From positions 1 to 39,614 of the IMG/VR virus record IMGVR_UViG_3300043431_000178: 39,614 bases of DNA. One strand, 5' to 3'. Numbering within the stretch: the first letter of the stretch is position 1; every line of letters begins with the position of its first letter. This document shows, piece after piece, positions 21,190 to 31,424 of the stretch. The stretch comes from a virus. The position numbers and the translations under genes are program-made. Under the pieces are notes generated by a model. It was not told the DNA's origin. It worked only from the letters and a program-made list of their open reading frames with translations, and ran no database searches.

Positions 21190-22628
21190 TGCGGATTCCC
21201 GGATCCGTTGGCCCCGCCTACGCCCTCTCGACAGTTCCATTGGACTGTCAGGTGGCGATCAACTTCTATCTGGAGCCGGATGAGCTTCAGACGGGCAAGG
21301 ACGGGTCTATCGGCGCTCTGGTATGCCGCCCTGATCTGACGGTCGAAGCGATCCTCCCACTGTCGCCCGTGCGCGGGTTGTGGCGGGTGTCCTCTACCGG
21401 CCAGGTCTTCGGCGTGGGCGGGAATGGGCTGTATGAGATCCATTCGGACATGAGCGTTACAAAGGTCGGGTCCCTGAAGACCGATACCGGCGCGGTTTCC
21501 ATGTCTGATAACGGGCTCCAGTTGATCGTGGTGGATGGGATCTATGGGCATATCTTGACCCTGTCGAACGGCATTTTTGCTCCCATCACCGCCCCCGCCT
21601 TCTACTCGTCCAAGAAGGCAGTTTTCACCGACACCTACTTTGTCTTGGTGCGGCCTGACTCTGACCAGATTTACCAGTCCGACAGTTACGATGGCTACAC
21701 CTATGGGGCGCTGGACTTCACAACGGCTGATGCGAACCCCGACAAGACCGTGACAGTGCTGCCCTACCGGAATCAGCTGGCGGTCTTTGGTGAGCGATCC
21801 ACCGCGTTCTACGCCAATTCCGGGGGTGCTGCCTTCGCGTTTGACCGGATCCCTGGGGCGCTTATCGAGCATGGCTGCGCGGCCCCTCTGAGCCCCGCCA
21901 AGGACGGGGACACCCTTGTCTGGCTAGGTGAGGATGAATACGGCGCGGGGGTGGTTTACAAGGCCGTTGGATACCAGGCCATGCGGGCGTCTAATTACGG
22001 GGTTGAACTGGCGATTCAGGGCTACGGGGACGTATCGGATGCGACCGGCTTCATGTTCCAGATGCGCGGGCACACCTTCTACGTGCTGTCCTTCCCGAGT
22101 GCTAACACGTCCTGGGTGATGGATGTAGGCCTCGGAACCTGGTATGAGTGGAAGTCTGCCAAGGACGATGGGTCCCAGGGGCCGTGGAGAGCTTCTACCC
22201 ATGTCTGGGCCTTCGGGAAGCACCTTGTCGGGGACTTCGAGAACGGAAAAATCTACTCCCTTGGGTTTTCCAGCCGCAAGGATGACGGAAAGACCATTCA
22301 GCGGCGGCGGCGGATCCCCCCTGTGTCGAACAACCTGAAGCGCATGATCCACTCTAAGGTCCAGCTCGACTGCCGGACTGGGGTTGGAACAGACGGAACA
22401 ACGCTGGGCCAGCAGCCCACGGTGATGCTCCGCTACTCGGACGATGGCGGGATTTCCTGGTCTTCCGAGAAGTGGCAACCGCTTGGACGCATCGGCCAAA
22501 CCTATGCCCGGGCCATCTGGCGAATGCTGGGCCAGTCCCGGAACAGGGTTTATGAGTTCACGGTTACCGATCCTGTCGATGTAGCAATCATGGGGGTGGA
22601 TCTTGACGCCCAGCCGTGCGGGTCATGA
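21189..22628 (+). CDS. P22 gp10-like packaged-DNA stabilisation protein
   Basis: 479 residues (P22 gp10 has 472). Repeated WD-like beta strands ending with G-x-x-Y/W fit the beta-propeller body of gp10. The start RIPGSVGPAYALSTVPLDCQ is typical of this family. It forms the hub below the gp4-like adaptor and carries tailspikes and the needle. Confidence 0.88.
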   Translation: MRIPGSVGPAYALSTVPLDCQVAINFYLEPDELQTGKDGSIGALVCRPDLTVEAILPLSPVRGLWRVSSTGQVFGVGGNGLYEIHSDMSVTKVGSLKTDTGAVSMSDNGLQLIVVDGIYGHILTLSNGIFAPITAPAFYSSKKAVFTDTYFVLVRPDSDQIYQSDSYDGYTYGALDFTTADANPDKTVTVLPYRNQLAVFGERSTAFYANSGGAAFAFDRIPGALIEHGCAAPLSPAKDGDTLVWLGEDEYGAGVVYKAVGYQAMRASNYGVELAIQGYGDVSDATGFMFQMRGHTFYVLSFPSANTSWVMDVGLGTWYEWKSAKDDGSQGPWRASTHVWAFGKHLVGDFENGKIYSLGFSSRKDDGKTIQRRRRIPPVSNNLKRMIHSKVQLDCRTGVGTDGTTLGQQPTVMLRYSDDGGISWSSEKWQPLGRIGQTYARAIWRMLGQSRNRVYEFTVTDPVDVAIMGVDLDAQPCGS

Positions 22629-22816
22629 GGGACGCCCCGATCCGTGAGCCCATCCAGCCCATGCCCCCGGTGTGGTCTATGTGGTTCCAGTCCATGGTCA
22701 AGGAGATCAATGGTAAGCAGAACTCTGTAGCCGGGTTCACCGGGACAATCACCGCCGCTGAACTCGCTACAAAAACAATCACCGTGGAAAACGGCATAAT
22801 CACGGGGTTTGCATGA
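22625..22816 (+). CDS. Hypothetical small tail protein
   Basis: 63 residues: PIREPIQPMPPVWSMWFQSM, then a beta hairpin ending VENGIITGFA. Small proteins of this type accompany gp10-like proteins. Overlaps with both neighbours suggest coupling. It sits where P22 has the needle (gp26), but is too short to be a homologue. Confidence 0.6.
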   Translation: MRDAPIREPIQPMPPVWSMWFQSMVKEINGKQNSVAGFTGTITAAELATKTITVENGIITGFA

Positions 22817-23349
22817 ACTTCCAGGTTGAATACCGTCAAGACGCCGCAATGGATCTTCCGAGTGCGCTTCGGGGGCTCATCACGGTTCCCGAAGTAGCGG
22901 AACCGTGGAACCGGCTCATGGGTGTTCTGTCCTCTGGTGGGGGAAGGGATGAGATCCGGTCATACATCTATGCGGTTGAAGATGAACTCAAAAAGCTACC
23001 GCAGGCCGACCACATCCTAGAGCATTTCTTCGCTGACGGGCTCTATGGACGCCTGGCTGGCATCCCCGCAGGAACCCTGTTCACCACCCCGATCCATAAA
23101 CAAGACAGCGTCCTGACTATCCTTCGTGGCCGGTTGGTCATTATCTCAGAGGACGGTATCAAGCCTTTCAACCCCTCTGATTTTGTAGTGACAACGGCTG
23201 GGATCAAGCGGTTGATCCTGACACTTGAAGAGGTTAGGGCCACGACGGTCCACGCGAACCCAGACAACGAACGCGACATATCCATCCTTGAATCAAGAAT
23301 CTACGCGGAAACATTCGATGAAGTTGAACTAACAGGGGAGGCCGTATGA
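22813..23349 (+). CDS. Cupin-like protein
   Basis: 178 residues. N-terminal helical region, then HKQDSVLTILRGRLVIISED and later strands (KPFNPSDFVVTTAGIKRLIL) like the double-stranded beta-helix of cupins. The usual metal His set is incomplete, so enzymatic activity is unlikely. It may be a structural or sugar-binding part of the tail. Confidence 0.6.
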   Translation: MNFQVEYRQDAAMDLPSALRGLITVPEVAEPWNRLMGVLSSGGGRDEIRSYIYAVEDELKKLPQADHILEHFFADGLYGRLAGIPAGTLFTTPIHKQDSVLTILRGRLVIISEDGIKPFNPSDFVVTTAGIKRLILTLEEVRATTVHANPDNERDISILESRIYAETFDEVELTGEAV

Positions 23350-24023
23350 GCGGATGGATTGCGGGGGCCACGATTGTTGGAACCGTCGGCGGTGCGCTGA
23401 TCTCAGCGAACGCCGCAAGCAAAGCTGCCAGCGGGGCTCAGAACGCCGCGAATCGGGCGAATGACACCCAATGGGCCATGTATAACCAGACCCGCGATGA
23501 TCAGGAGCCGTGGCGAACTCAGGGCGGGATGGCCGTCGGCCAGCTTGGGGAGCTTCTCGGCCCGGGTGGTGAATGGTCCAAGGATTTCTCCATGGCCGAC
23601 TATCAGGCCGATCCCGGGTACCAGTTCCGCCTTGATGCCGGTAACAAGGCGCTGCAGCGTGCCGGTGCGAAGGCCGGGAACAGCCTCAGCGGTGCTCAAT
23701 TCCAGGGCATGGCAGATTACAACCAGGGCGCGGCCTCGCAGGAATATGGGAACGCCTACAGCCGCTTCATGAACAACCGGACGACTCGGTTCGGCCAGCT
23801 TTCCAACCTTGCAGGCCTGGGCCAGTCGAGTGTGGGGCAGACCGGCCAGCTCGGCGCGAACACGGCGAACCAGACGGGCCAGAACACGATTGGAGCCTCG
23901 AACATGAGCGGAGCCGCTGGCCTCGCGAATGCCAACGCCTGGACGGGTGCGCTCAATACCGGCGTGAATACCTGGCAAGACTGGGTCAGAGGTCAGCAGG
24001 CCCAAGCTAACAAGATCGGGTAG
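23346..24023 (+). CDS. P22 gp7-like ejection protein
   Basis: 225 residues (P22 gp7 has 229). A hydrophobic Gly/Ala start (AGATIVGTVGGALISANAAS), then QTRDDQEPWRTQGGMAVGQL and a C-terminal Gln/Asn/Gly-rich region. These traits, and placement before two larger ejection proteins, match the gp7-gp20-gp16 order of P22. It would leave the virion with the DNA and help to build the transfer channel. Confidence 0.75.
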   Translation: MSGWIAGATIVGTVGGALISANAASKAASGAQNAANRANDTQWAMYNQTRDDQEPWRTQGGMAVGQLGELLGPGGEWSKDFSMADYQADPGYQFRLDAGNKALQRAGAKAGNSLSGAQFQGMADYNQGAASQEYGNAYSRFMNNRTTRFGQLSNLAGLGQSSVGQTGQLGANTANQTGQNTIGASNMSGAAGLANANAWTGALNTGVNTWQDWVRGQQAQANKIG

Positions 24024-24031
24024 GGGGACAC

Positions 24032-25513
24032 ATGGCTTTCGATACCTCGATTTTTGGGCTAGCAAACAAGCCGACGGCTCCGCTCCAGACGCCCATGGAT
24101 TCGGCGATGAAACAGCTTGCCATCCAGCAGGCGCAGCAGAACCTACAGGCCGGTAACATCGACATGCAGGCTAAGCAAGCGGCGATGGCCTCAGCCCCCC
24201 AGATGCTTGAACTGAAGCGGCGCGAAGCCCAGCTTGCCTTTGAAAAGAACATGCGGGAGTCGGACGCCGAGACCAGGGCCAAGGCCCACTCAGAGATGAG
24301 CGAGTTCGTCCGGATGGCTACCTCTGTCCAGAAAGAGGCCAAGACACCCCAGGACTTCATGGCAGGCGTCCAGGCCCTTGTGCCGATCGCTGACCCGGAT
24401 GGATCTAAGGGGTTCGCCAAGTTTGCGCAAAACCTGAACCCGCAAACACTGAAACTGATGACCGATCAGACCATGGACCATAAGGCTTGGCTAGAGCGCG
24501 AGTTCCCGAAGGACGTTAAGGTCCCGCTTACACCACATCCAGCCATCGGGCCTGATGGCAAGCCTGGGTTCATGCAGTTGGATGAGAGCGGCAGAGTCCC
24601 GGCAGGCTGGAAGCCCATCCCGCAAGCGGCAATCACAATCGACAACAGGAATAAGGCCGCAATCGAGAAGGATTTCACGCAGCACCCCCTGTATGCACAG
24701 GCCAAGTCCATCTCGGACATGAAGCAGGGCCTCCCAATGAGGCAGGGGAAGCAGGCGGCTGAACTGAACTCCCTAATCGCCAAGATCCGTGAGGATGAGG
24801 GCAAGCCACCCTATGACGCGAACCAGTGGACGAAGGTCAAGCGGTCCAATGAATACTTCACAGGCCAGGGCAAGGCAGCAACGACCCTGACCTCCAACGA
24901 CACCCTCTATGGTCATGCCGATGAGGTTCTGGAAACGCTGGGGGCCGCAGCCCTGAACGACACCAGGGCGCTCAATACGATTAACCAGTTCATCGCACGG
25001 CAGACAGGCGGGGACGCTCAATACAAAGACCTGAAGGTAGCGTCCAAGGTCTACGCAATGGAACTCGCCGGAATGCTGGGCGAGAAGGACATGCACGGAC
25101 GCCAGCAGATCATGGACCTGTTTTCCACCGTCGATAGCGCCAAGTCCTTCAAGGCCGCTGTTGAGCAGTCCAAGAAGATGGCCGCGACACGATCCGCTTC
25201 GCTTGCCAACCAGTATTACCGGGAGACCGGGCTGGACCCCGTGGAAGCCGGGATCATCCCTGAGCGAGTTGCCAAGGGTGCCGTGAACTCCGTGGCGGCG
25301 AGTGGCTACGAGTGGGCGAAGAAGTATCGGACGGGTAGTGGCCCAGAAGGGAAGGAACCCCCCGCCAACTCCAAGCCAGCATCAGGAACACCCGACATAG
25401 CGTCCATCGGAAAGAATGCGCGATTCCCCAAGGCCGCATGGACTAAGGATGGCCCCGATGGGCCGGGTTGGTATGAGCGACTGTCCAACGGTGGCGTCAG
25501 GAAGGTGGAATAA
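24032..25513 (+). CDS. Ejection protein, gp20 position
   Basis: 493 residues (P22 gp20 has 471). Gln-rich helical start (MKQLAIQQAQQNLQAGNIDM), long helical middle with charged heptads, and a Pro-rich end. The position between the gp7-like and gp16-like genes suggests the gp20 role in DNA transfer. Sequence similarity alone is not visible. Confidence 0.65.
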   Translation: MAFDTSIFGLANKPTAPLQTPMDSAMKQLAIQQAQQNLQAGNIDMQAKQAAMASAPQMLELKRREAQLAFEKNMRESDAETRAKAHSEMSEFVRMATSVQKEAKTPQDFMAGVQALVPIADPDGSKGFAKFAQNLNPQTLKLMTDQTMDHKAWLEREFPKDVKVPLTPHPAIGPDGKPGFMQLDESGRVPAGWKPIPQAAITIDNRNKAAIEKDFTQHPLYAQAKSISDMKQGLPMRQGKQAAELNSLIAKIREDEGKPPYDANQWTKVKRSNEYFTGQGKAATTLTSNDTLYGHADEVLETLGAAALNDTRALNTINQFIARQTGGDAQYKDLKVASKVYAMELAGMLGEKDMHGRQQIMDLFSTVDSAKSFKAAVEQSKKMAATRSASLANQYYRETGLDPVEAGIIPERVAKGAVNSVAASGYEWAKKYRTGSGPEGKEPPANSKPASGTPDIASIGKNARFPKAAWTKDGPDGPGWYERLSNGGVRKVE

Positions 25514-27786
25514 TGCCTGGATGGGATGATGTTCCAGTAGCAGACCAGCCAACGGCCAAGGGGTGGGATGCCGTTCCAGTGGCAGATGCTCCACCACCCG
25601 AAGAAGGCGGCATCGTCGGCTGGGTCAAGGGCAAGGTGGCAGAGAACGAAGCGCGGCGTCAGGAGGCTCTGAAGAACCCCGGCAAGTCGTTCCTTACTGG
25701 CCTCGCTAATATTCCCGTGGCTGCATCCAACCCCGGAAGCATCGTGCGGGGTGCCCGTGAGGTGGTGGGCAACAAGACTCCCTATGGCTTCGAGTCCTAC
25801 CTTGGAGACCCCACGCTCGGAAGCGTTGCCAAGGGCGCGGTGGATATGCCGATCAAGGTAGCCCAGATCGCAAGCCACGGCGCTGATGCGTTGGCCGGTG
25901 GGGATGGCAGGGGCCTCGCTGCTGACCGTTTCGCCAACTTCGTGGACAAGATCTACCAAGATCCCACGGTTATGCAGTCCAAGACCGGAGAAGCGGCTGG
26001 ACAGTTCCTGCTGCCGCTGGGGCTTGCATCGAAGGCTAAAACCACAGCCCAGGCGCTCAAGGAAGCCAACCTAGCCTGGAGGGCAACGAAGGCCGGTGCC
26101 ACGGGTGCCGTATTCGCCACCACCGCTTCACCCGATATCAATGTTCAGTCCAATGAGGACTTCGCCAAGCGTCAGATTCTACCGGCTGCCGTTGGGTTCG
26201 GTATCGGCGGGGCAACCCCTGTCGTTGCCGAGGGTCTTGCTGCTGGCGGGGAGAAGTTCCTTCGCTGGCTGGCCCCCAAGTTCAACCCGGAGAAGGCGGC
26301 GAAGATCATCGAATGGGCCGACAAACTGGGCGTCAATATGCGGCCATCAGTGGTCATCAAGGGGTCGCAAGACCCCGCCCGCGAGGTTGCCGAGGCCGAA
26401 GGCGCGGTCAATCGTCTGTCCAAGAAATTCAAGGACGATATGCTAGCCACTCCATTCGACAACCTGGATGATGTGATGAAGGCATCACAGACCCCAGGCA
26501 AGCGCCAGAATGCGGCTACATCCCTCTTGGAGTATGTGAAGGGAAGCGGACTAGACCCTGAGGATGTTCTGAAGACATCAGCCAAGATTCGTGGGCTTCA
26601 GGAGAAGATCCGGCTTGATGAGCTGGCCCTGGTCCGTGACTCGCTGGCAGATAAGGTCCAGAAGGCCGATGTGACGCCGCTGCTCACGGGGATTGATGAG
26701 GCTATCGGCAAACTCAAGATGGACTCCCGTGGTGGTCACGATGCGCTGATCAAGGAACTCCAGTCATGGCGTGGGCGTTTGACGGCCCCTGGTGGTGCTG
26801 ACCACCTGAACATGGTGAATACGGGGCGGTCCCCTGTGGTCATCCGGAATGGGGTTCAGCAAGCGCCCCCCGTTGGTTCTGCGGATCATCTTGGCGGGGA
26901 TCACGGCAACCCACTCAGCTTCCAGAGCCTCAGCGTTACGCGGTCGAACCTGTCGGATGACATCGCAAGCCTCTACAAAGGCGCGAACAGCCAGACGGGA
27001 AGCGCCCCCGCCTATGTCCTCCAGCCCCTCAAGGATGCTCTGGATACCACCATCGCAAAGGCGGCACAGGAAAGCGGGGTGCCCCAGCTTGCGGCGGCAG
27101 ACAAGATGTTCCGGCGCGAATACTCGAAATACAAGTCCACCTACGCTGATCCGGTCATCCGGCAGGCGCTTGAGACCAAAGACCCCGAGGCGCTTGTCGG
27201 TGCCATTCGTCGCATGGGCGAGGACAAGGCCCAGCGGCTGTTCGACTCGCTGGAGTCCAGGGGCCAGAAGGCGTTCCTGTCGGGTCTGTGGGATGAGGTC
27301 ACACGCGGGGCATGGAACAAGCGAACCGGAGACTTCATTCCTGGCAATGTCAGCGGTGGCCTGTTTGATGCTGCCAAGGCGCTCGGCGTTTCAGCCAAGG
27401 GTGAGAATGCCCACGCTCTGGCGGGGATGAATGTGGTCATGCAGGCGCTTGCGAAGTCGGACCCCAAGTTGGCATCGGCCCTGGGTCAGAGGTTCGTTGA
27501 GGGTGCGATGGGCGAGGTTTCCCACAAGGGTTCTGCGGTCATCAAGTTCTTCAATGAGATCAAGGACAAGGGCATCGACTTCCTGTTCGACTCCCCCGCT
27601 GGCCGGGACTTCCTGTTCAAAGCCGGGAGCATGAAGCCAAACAGCCCTGCGTTCATGCGCCTTGTCGAAACCGATGCCCCGCGAATTTTGGGGATGAAGT
27701 CGGGTGGATCTGTCCAGGCACTTTCAACCACTCTCCCCAAAGCCGCCTCCACTGAACCCAGCAGCACCATCGCGGAGAACAAATGA
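25513..27786 (+). CDS. Ejection protein, gp16 position
   Basis: 757 residues (P22 gp16 has 609). It starts with two copies of a GWDxVPVAD unit (GWDDVPVADQP at 3-13 and GWDAVPVADAP at 17-27), then a helical body with an Ala/Gly hydrophobic stretch near 195-245 that could interact with membrane. Such proteins are injected first and help DNA cross the envelope. The stop overlaps the tail gene start. Confidence 0.65.
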   Translation: MPGWDDVPVADQPTAKGWDAVPVADAPPPEEGGIVGWVKGKVAENEARRQEALKNPGKSFLTGLANIPVAASNPGSIVRGAREVVGNKTPYGFESYLGDPTLGSVAKGAVDMPIKVAQIASHGADALAGGDGRGLAADRFANFVDKIYQDPTVMQSKTGEAAGQFLLPLGLASKAKTTAQALKEANLAWRATKAGATGAVFATTASPDINVQSNEDFAKRQILPAAVGFGIGGATPVVAEGLAAGGEKFLRWLAPKFNPEKAAKIIEWADKLGVNMRPSVVIKGSQDPAREVAEAEGAVNRLSKKFKDDMLATPFDNLDDVMKASQTPGKRQNAATSLLEYVKGSGLDPEDVLKTSAKIRGLQEKIRLDELALVRDSLADKVQKADVTPLLTGIDEAIGKLKMDSRGGHDALIKELQSWRGRLTAPGGADHLNMVNTGRSPVVIRNGVQQAPPVGSADHLGGDHGNPLSFQSLSVTRSNLSDDIASLYKGANSQTGSAPAYVLQPLKDALDTTIAKAAQESGVPQLAAADKMFRREYSKYKSTYADPVIRQALETKDPEALVGAIRRMGEDKAQRLFDSLESRGQKAFLSGLWDEVTRGAWNKRTGDFIPGNVSGGLFDAAKALGVSAKGENAHALAGMNVVMQALAKSDPKLASALGQRFVEGAMGEVSHKGSAVIKFFNEIKDKGIDFLFDSPAGRDFLFKAGSMKPNSPAFMRLVETDAPRILGMKSGGSVQALSTTLPKAASTEPSSTIAENK

Positions 27787-29246
27787 CCGCCCTACCCCCC
27801 CTCCTTCCGATTTTCAAGGCTGAGGATGCCGCTGGGGCATCGCTGCCCTTTGCGCTTATCTACACCTACGCAGCGGGGACGACCACGCCCCTTGCGACCT
27901 ACCAGGACGCAGCGGGAACCATCCCGAACAGTAACCCCATCGTGTGCGATGCGAACGGCCTCGCCATCGTATACCTGACGACGGGTGTAGCCTACAAGCT
28001 ACTCCTGACGGATCAGTATGGAACGCTTCAGCCTCGCTACCCAGTGGATGACATTGTGGGCGGAGCCACGGGTTTGACGGGTGCGCCTGGGTCTGTTTGG
28101 AGAAACGGGGCTGGGGTCCCGTCAAATGCGGTCGGCGTCGATGGCGATTTTTACCTCAATGACACGAATGGGGATGTCTACAAACGATCTGGCGGTATCT
28201 ACGCAGTTATCGCTAACATCATCGGGCCTGCTGGCTCGGCTAGAAATGTCATAAGTAATGGCACGTTCTATGGTGGCCTGGAACCATGGATTACTTCCGG
28301 AACCACGACTCCAACACTAGGGGTCGGCCACCTCGCTACACTGGGGGCGGCTCAAGAAATAGCGGCGCAAAGCACGTCCGTAACCGTGACTTCTGTCGGG
28401 TCCATCACGCAGTCATTCACGGCACCTAACCCGGTAGGCACACAGCTTTTAACATTTAACACGGCTTGTTATTTGGAAAGTCTAGCAGCGGCACTTTATA
28501 ACACCGGGTATGTGAAGGTCTACTTCTACTCTGCTACAGATGGCACCGAAACGTTGATCGGGACCTACAATCTTAGCGCCGTAAGCAATGTTCCTAGTTG
28601 GACGCCACACACTATTGATCTAACGACCTATGTGACCGCTCTGGGCGACTACGGGCTACGATTTGAGATCCAGGCTTATACGGACAACACCACGGGGACT
28701 ATTGGAACAAAGGGGACAATAACCGCAGTTGACGATATTAATTTTGTGATGTCGTCCGGAGGGTCTGTTGGTCCCATTGGCCCCGAGGGTCCTGCCGGAC
28801 CTGGCGTGGGGTTAGGTGTCGCGACCTCTTATTCCATGTCCAGCACTCCAACCGGGACCACGTCTGGAACATTGGTCATGATGGGGCTCGGGACAATCAT
28901 TAGATTCACACCTTCATTGTCTACCCGTGTTTTTATTAGTTTGCAGGGGACGTTTAGTAATACTGATGCAGATAGCGGGACTGTATTTGGGGTATGTTAC
29001 GGGACCGGGACTGCCCCAATCAATGGGGCGGCGTCTCCCGGGGGGGGGACGCTTGTTGGAGCCTCTGGGCCATCATACGTGCGCATGACTAGCCCCACGG
29101 CTAATGCTTTCTGCCACGGATGTATCACCTACATCGTAACCGGTCTAACCCCAGGCGCTTCTTATTGGTTCGATTATGCCTTGGCAAATATAACAAGTGG
29201 CACGGCATCTGTCGTAAGCCCATTCGCAACCATTTTTGAAATGTAG
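27783..29246 (+). CDS. Tail appendage / fibre protein with collagen-like segment
   Basis: 487 residues. The N-terminus (PIFKAEDAAGASLPFALIYT, AGTIPNSNPIVCDANG) is the phage fibre start seen in many podovirus appendage proteins. A later GPIGPEGPAGPGVG run (about 333-346) is a short collagen-like triple helix joining two beta-rich domains. The C-terminal domain may bind glycans. Confidence 0.75.
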   Translation: MTALPPLLPIFKAEDAAGASLPFALIYTYAAGTTTPLATYQDAAGTIPNSNPIVCDANGLAIVYLTTGVAYKLLLTDQYGTLQPRYPVDDIVGGATGLTGAPGSVWRNGAGVPSNAVGVDGDFYLNDTNGDVYKRSGGIYAVIANIIGPAGSARNVISNGTFYGGLEPWITSGTTTPTLGVGHLATLGAAQEIAAQSTSVTVTSVGSITQSFTAPNPVGTQLLTFNTACYLESLAAALYNTGYVKVYFYSATDGTETLIGTYNLSAVSNVPSWTPHTIDLTTYVTALGDYGLRFEIQAYTDNTTGTIGTKGTITAVDDINFVMSSGGSVGPIGPEGPAGPGVGLGVATSYSMSSTPTGTTSGTLVMMGLGTIIRFTPSLSTRVFISLQGTFSNTDADSGTVFGVCYGTGTAPINGAASPGGGTLVGASGPSYVRMTSPTANAFCHGCITYIVTGLTPGASYWFDYALANITSGTASVVSPFATIFEM

Positions 29247-29254
29247 GGGGTCAA

Positions 29255-31414
29255 GTGACCGCACCCAATAACGTCCCCACCACATCGAGCATTTTCCAAT
29301 ACCCGCCAGACTACCCGAACGGGCAAACGTCAGAAACATGGAATGCCTATTTCCAGAGCATCAACGACGCCATCAACACGGCTCCGGGTGTGCTTGGTGC
29401 CGTTTCTCTGGTGGATCTTGCAGATACGACGGACCCCGCTAAAGGCGCGGGCCTCGGTGGCTACAATGGCAGCCTTTCATACCCGGTTAATACTGTTGGT
29501 TCGGCTTTGACTGCCCGTATCGTAGCCTCTGATTTAGCGGATGCCGCCTCGACCATCAACGGCGCAGGCCTGGTCGGATACAATGATGCCCTTGCATACG
29601 CCGCCAATACGGTTGGCGATTGGATCCGGACGAAGCTTGTCAAGCTGACCACGCTTGCCGGTTCGGGCGGGGCTGCGCTGGTTGGGTGGATTTCGAGCCT
29701 TACAGGGGCAGTCGCCACCACACAGGATGAGCACAATGGGCGCAGCATCAGCATCCAGGATTTCCTCACCACGGCGCAGAAGGCGGACACGCGGCTGGCA
29801 GACCCAGTGCTGGACTTGTCGGCGGCATTCACAGCGGCCCATGCGGCGCTGTCAGGGGGGGATCGGCTGGTGATTCACGGTCTCTGCCGGATCACTAGCC
29901 CCCTGGCCATTACTAAACGGATTTCGCTTTACTGCCCATCCGCCAAGGACGCGATTGTGGTGGCCGTAGGCGCTTCTGCCGATGGCGTGACATATGACGG
30001 AACGGCTGGCGGCATCAATGGCATGGATATCAATCTAAACGTCTATGGCAAAGCGGCATCCTGCCTCAATGCTGTCGTATATTCTCGTGTGGACAGATCC
30101 ATTATCCGCACAAATGTTCTGGCTGGAGCCGCAGCTTATGGGGTCAAATATAGAGGGTGCCTGATCAACCGCGTAAAAACCGAGATATCTTCCAACTATG
30201 CTTGTCCGCTTACAGGTGCAGTAGCTCCACTAGACTGCATGTTGATTGAAAAACACACCGGGTATTCGGTAGCTACGAATGCCAACGATTTTGATGTGTT
30301 GTTAGAATCTGGGCGGCACGGTGTAGTGGCGACATCCCAACCCGACGAAGGGAATAATACATATCACGGAACCATTGAGGGCCTCTCTGGGAGGCCCATG
30401 GATATGACCTCGCAGACATCAACGTGGTCACACTCCATGCACTGGGAGGCTAACGGTCAATCGGTTTTGTTTACCAACTGTCGTCTGCCCCGCGTCGGTC
30501 CTGACGTTCAACAATCTAGCGGAGGTGATCCGGCCATAGATTTCAATGGTTGCGAGGCTCCAATCATTGACGGCTATTATAACGGACAGATTCGACAGGA
30601 CAGCGGAACATGGGGGTTAGTGTGCGGTCGGTTTATGGCCTCAGCCGCCTCGGACTTGACCCGATTCTCCGGAGAAGGCTATTCGCTGTCTGGCGAATCC
30701 ATCTACCCAATCCAGAACATCAGCACCAGTGCCATGATGAGCGGCGGCGCAGGCCGGATGAGCCACGACAACATTTTCCCCAACGTCTACATGGACATTT
30801 GGGATGCGGGCACCAATGCCTCCCCGGCTGGAACCACGCTCACAAACTGCACGGCTGCAAAACAATGGCTGACTCCCAGTCCGTGCCCTGGAACTGTCGG
30901 TGTCTATGCGGAATTTACTGTCACGGTGGCGGGTGCAACCTCTGGTCCCCACTTTTACATTCCCCAGCAGCCCGCCGAACCGCAGACCCTGAGTAAATGG
31001 AATGTTGCCCGCTATGTGGCCATTACTGTGCCGGTCTACGTGGCCACAGGCCAGCCGGACCTCAAAATCTACGTCAATGGCACACTTCTTGGAACCGTCG
31101 CAACTAAGAATACTTGGGTATGGGTGCGTGGATGCGCCCTGGTATCTGCCAATACGGAACTGGATATCTACTGCGTGCCGTTTACTGGGGCTTCCCCTGC
31201 CACCGGCGTGTTCGATGTGGGAGGTTTGAGCATCTTCAACGGCACGACTCCCAGCAAATTCTTGGTGGACTCCGGTGCTCGTGACCGCTACATCGTGAAT
31301 AACGTAACCTATACTCCTGCGTTCCTTGGCCAGAAGGCCTTCGTATCGGGGACTGGAAAGTGGTATCTGGCGAAGGGAACCGCCTCATCTGCTGACTGGA
31401 TCATCTTGAATTAG
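29255..31414 (+). CDS. Tailspike protein, beta-helix type
   Basis: 719 residues. After a short start come two copies of a linker unit (DLADTTDPAKGAGLGGYNGS and DLADAASTINGAGLVGYNDA, each followed by TVG). This linker is common just after the head-binding part of tailspikes. A region rich in short repeated strands (about 210-500) is consistent with the right-handed beta-helix of receptor-binding depolymerases. The C-terminal 200 residues form a separate beta domain. It would recognise and perhaps cleave host surface polysaccharide. Confidence 0.8.
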   Translation: MTAPNNVPTTSSIFQYPPDYPNGQTSETWNAYFQSINDAINTAPGVLGAVSLVDLADTTDPAKGAGLGGYNGSLSYPVNTVGSALTARIVASDLADAASTINGAGLVGYNDALAYAANTVGDWIRTKLVKLTTLAGSGGAALVGWISSLTGAVATTQDEHNGRSISIQDFLTTAQKADTRLADPVLDLSAAFTAAHAALSGGDRLVIHGLCRITSPLAITKRISLYCPSAKDAIVVAVGASADGVTYDGTAGGINGMDINLNVYGKAASCLNAVVYSRVDRSIIRTNVLAGAAAYGVKYRGCLINRVKTEISSNYACPLTGAVAPLDCMLIEKHTGYSVATNANDFDVLLESGRHGVVATSQPDEGNNTYHGTIEGLSGRPMDMTSQTSTWSHSMHWEANGQSVLFTNCRLPRVGPDVQQSSGGDPAIDFNGCEAPIIDGYYNGQIRQDSGTWGLVCGRFMASAASDLTRFSGEGYSLSGESIYPIQNISTSAMMSGGAGRMSHDNIFPNVYMDIWDAGTNASPAGTTLTNCTAAKQWLTPSPCPGTVGVYAEFTVTVAGATSGPHFYIPQQPAEPQTLSKWNVARYVAITVPVYVATGQPDLKIYVNGTLLGTVATKNTWVWVRGCALVSANTELDIYCVPFTGASPATGVFDVGGLSIFNGTTPSKFLVDSGARDRYIVNNVTYTPAFLGQKAFVSGTGKWYLAKGTASSADWIILN

Positions 31415-31424
31415 GGGGCAGCTC

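Noticed and set aside
27483-27786. 98-residue minus-strand frame at the end of the ejection gene
   Set aside because: Antisense shadow of the ejection protein without start signals.
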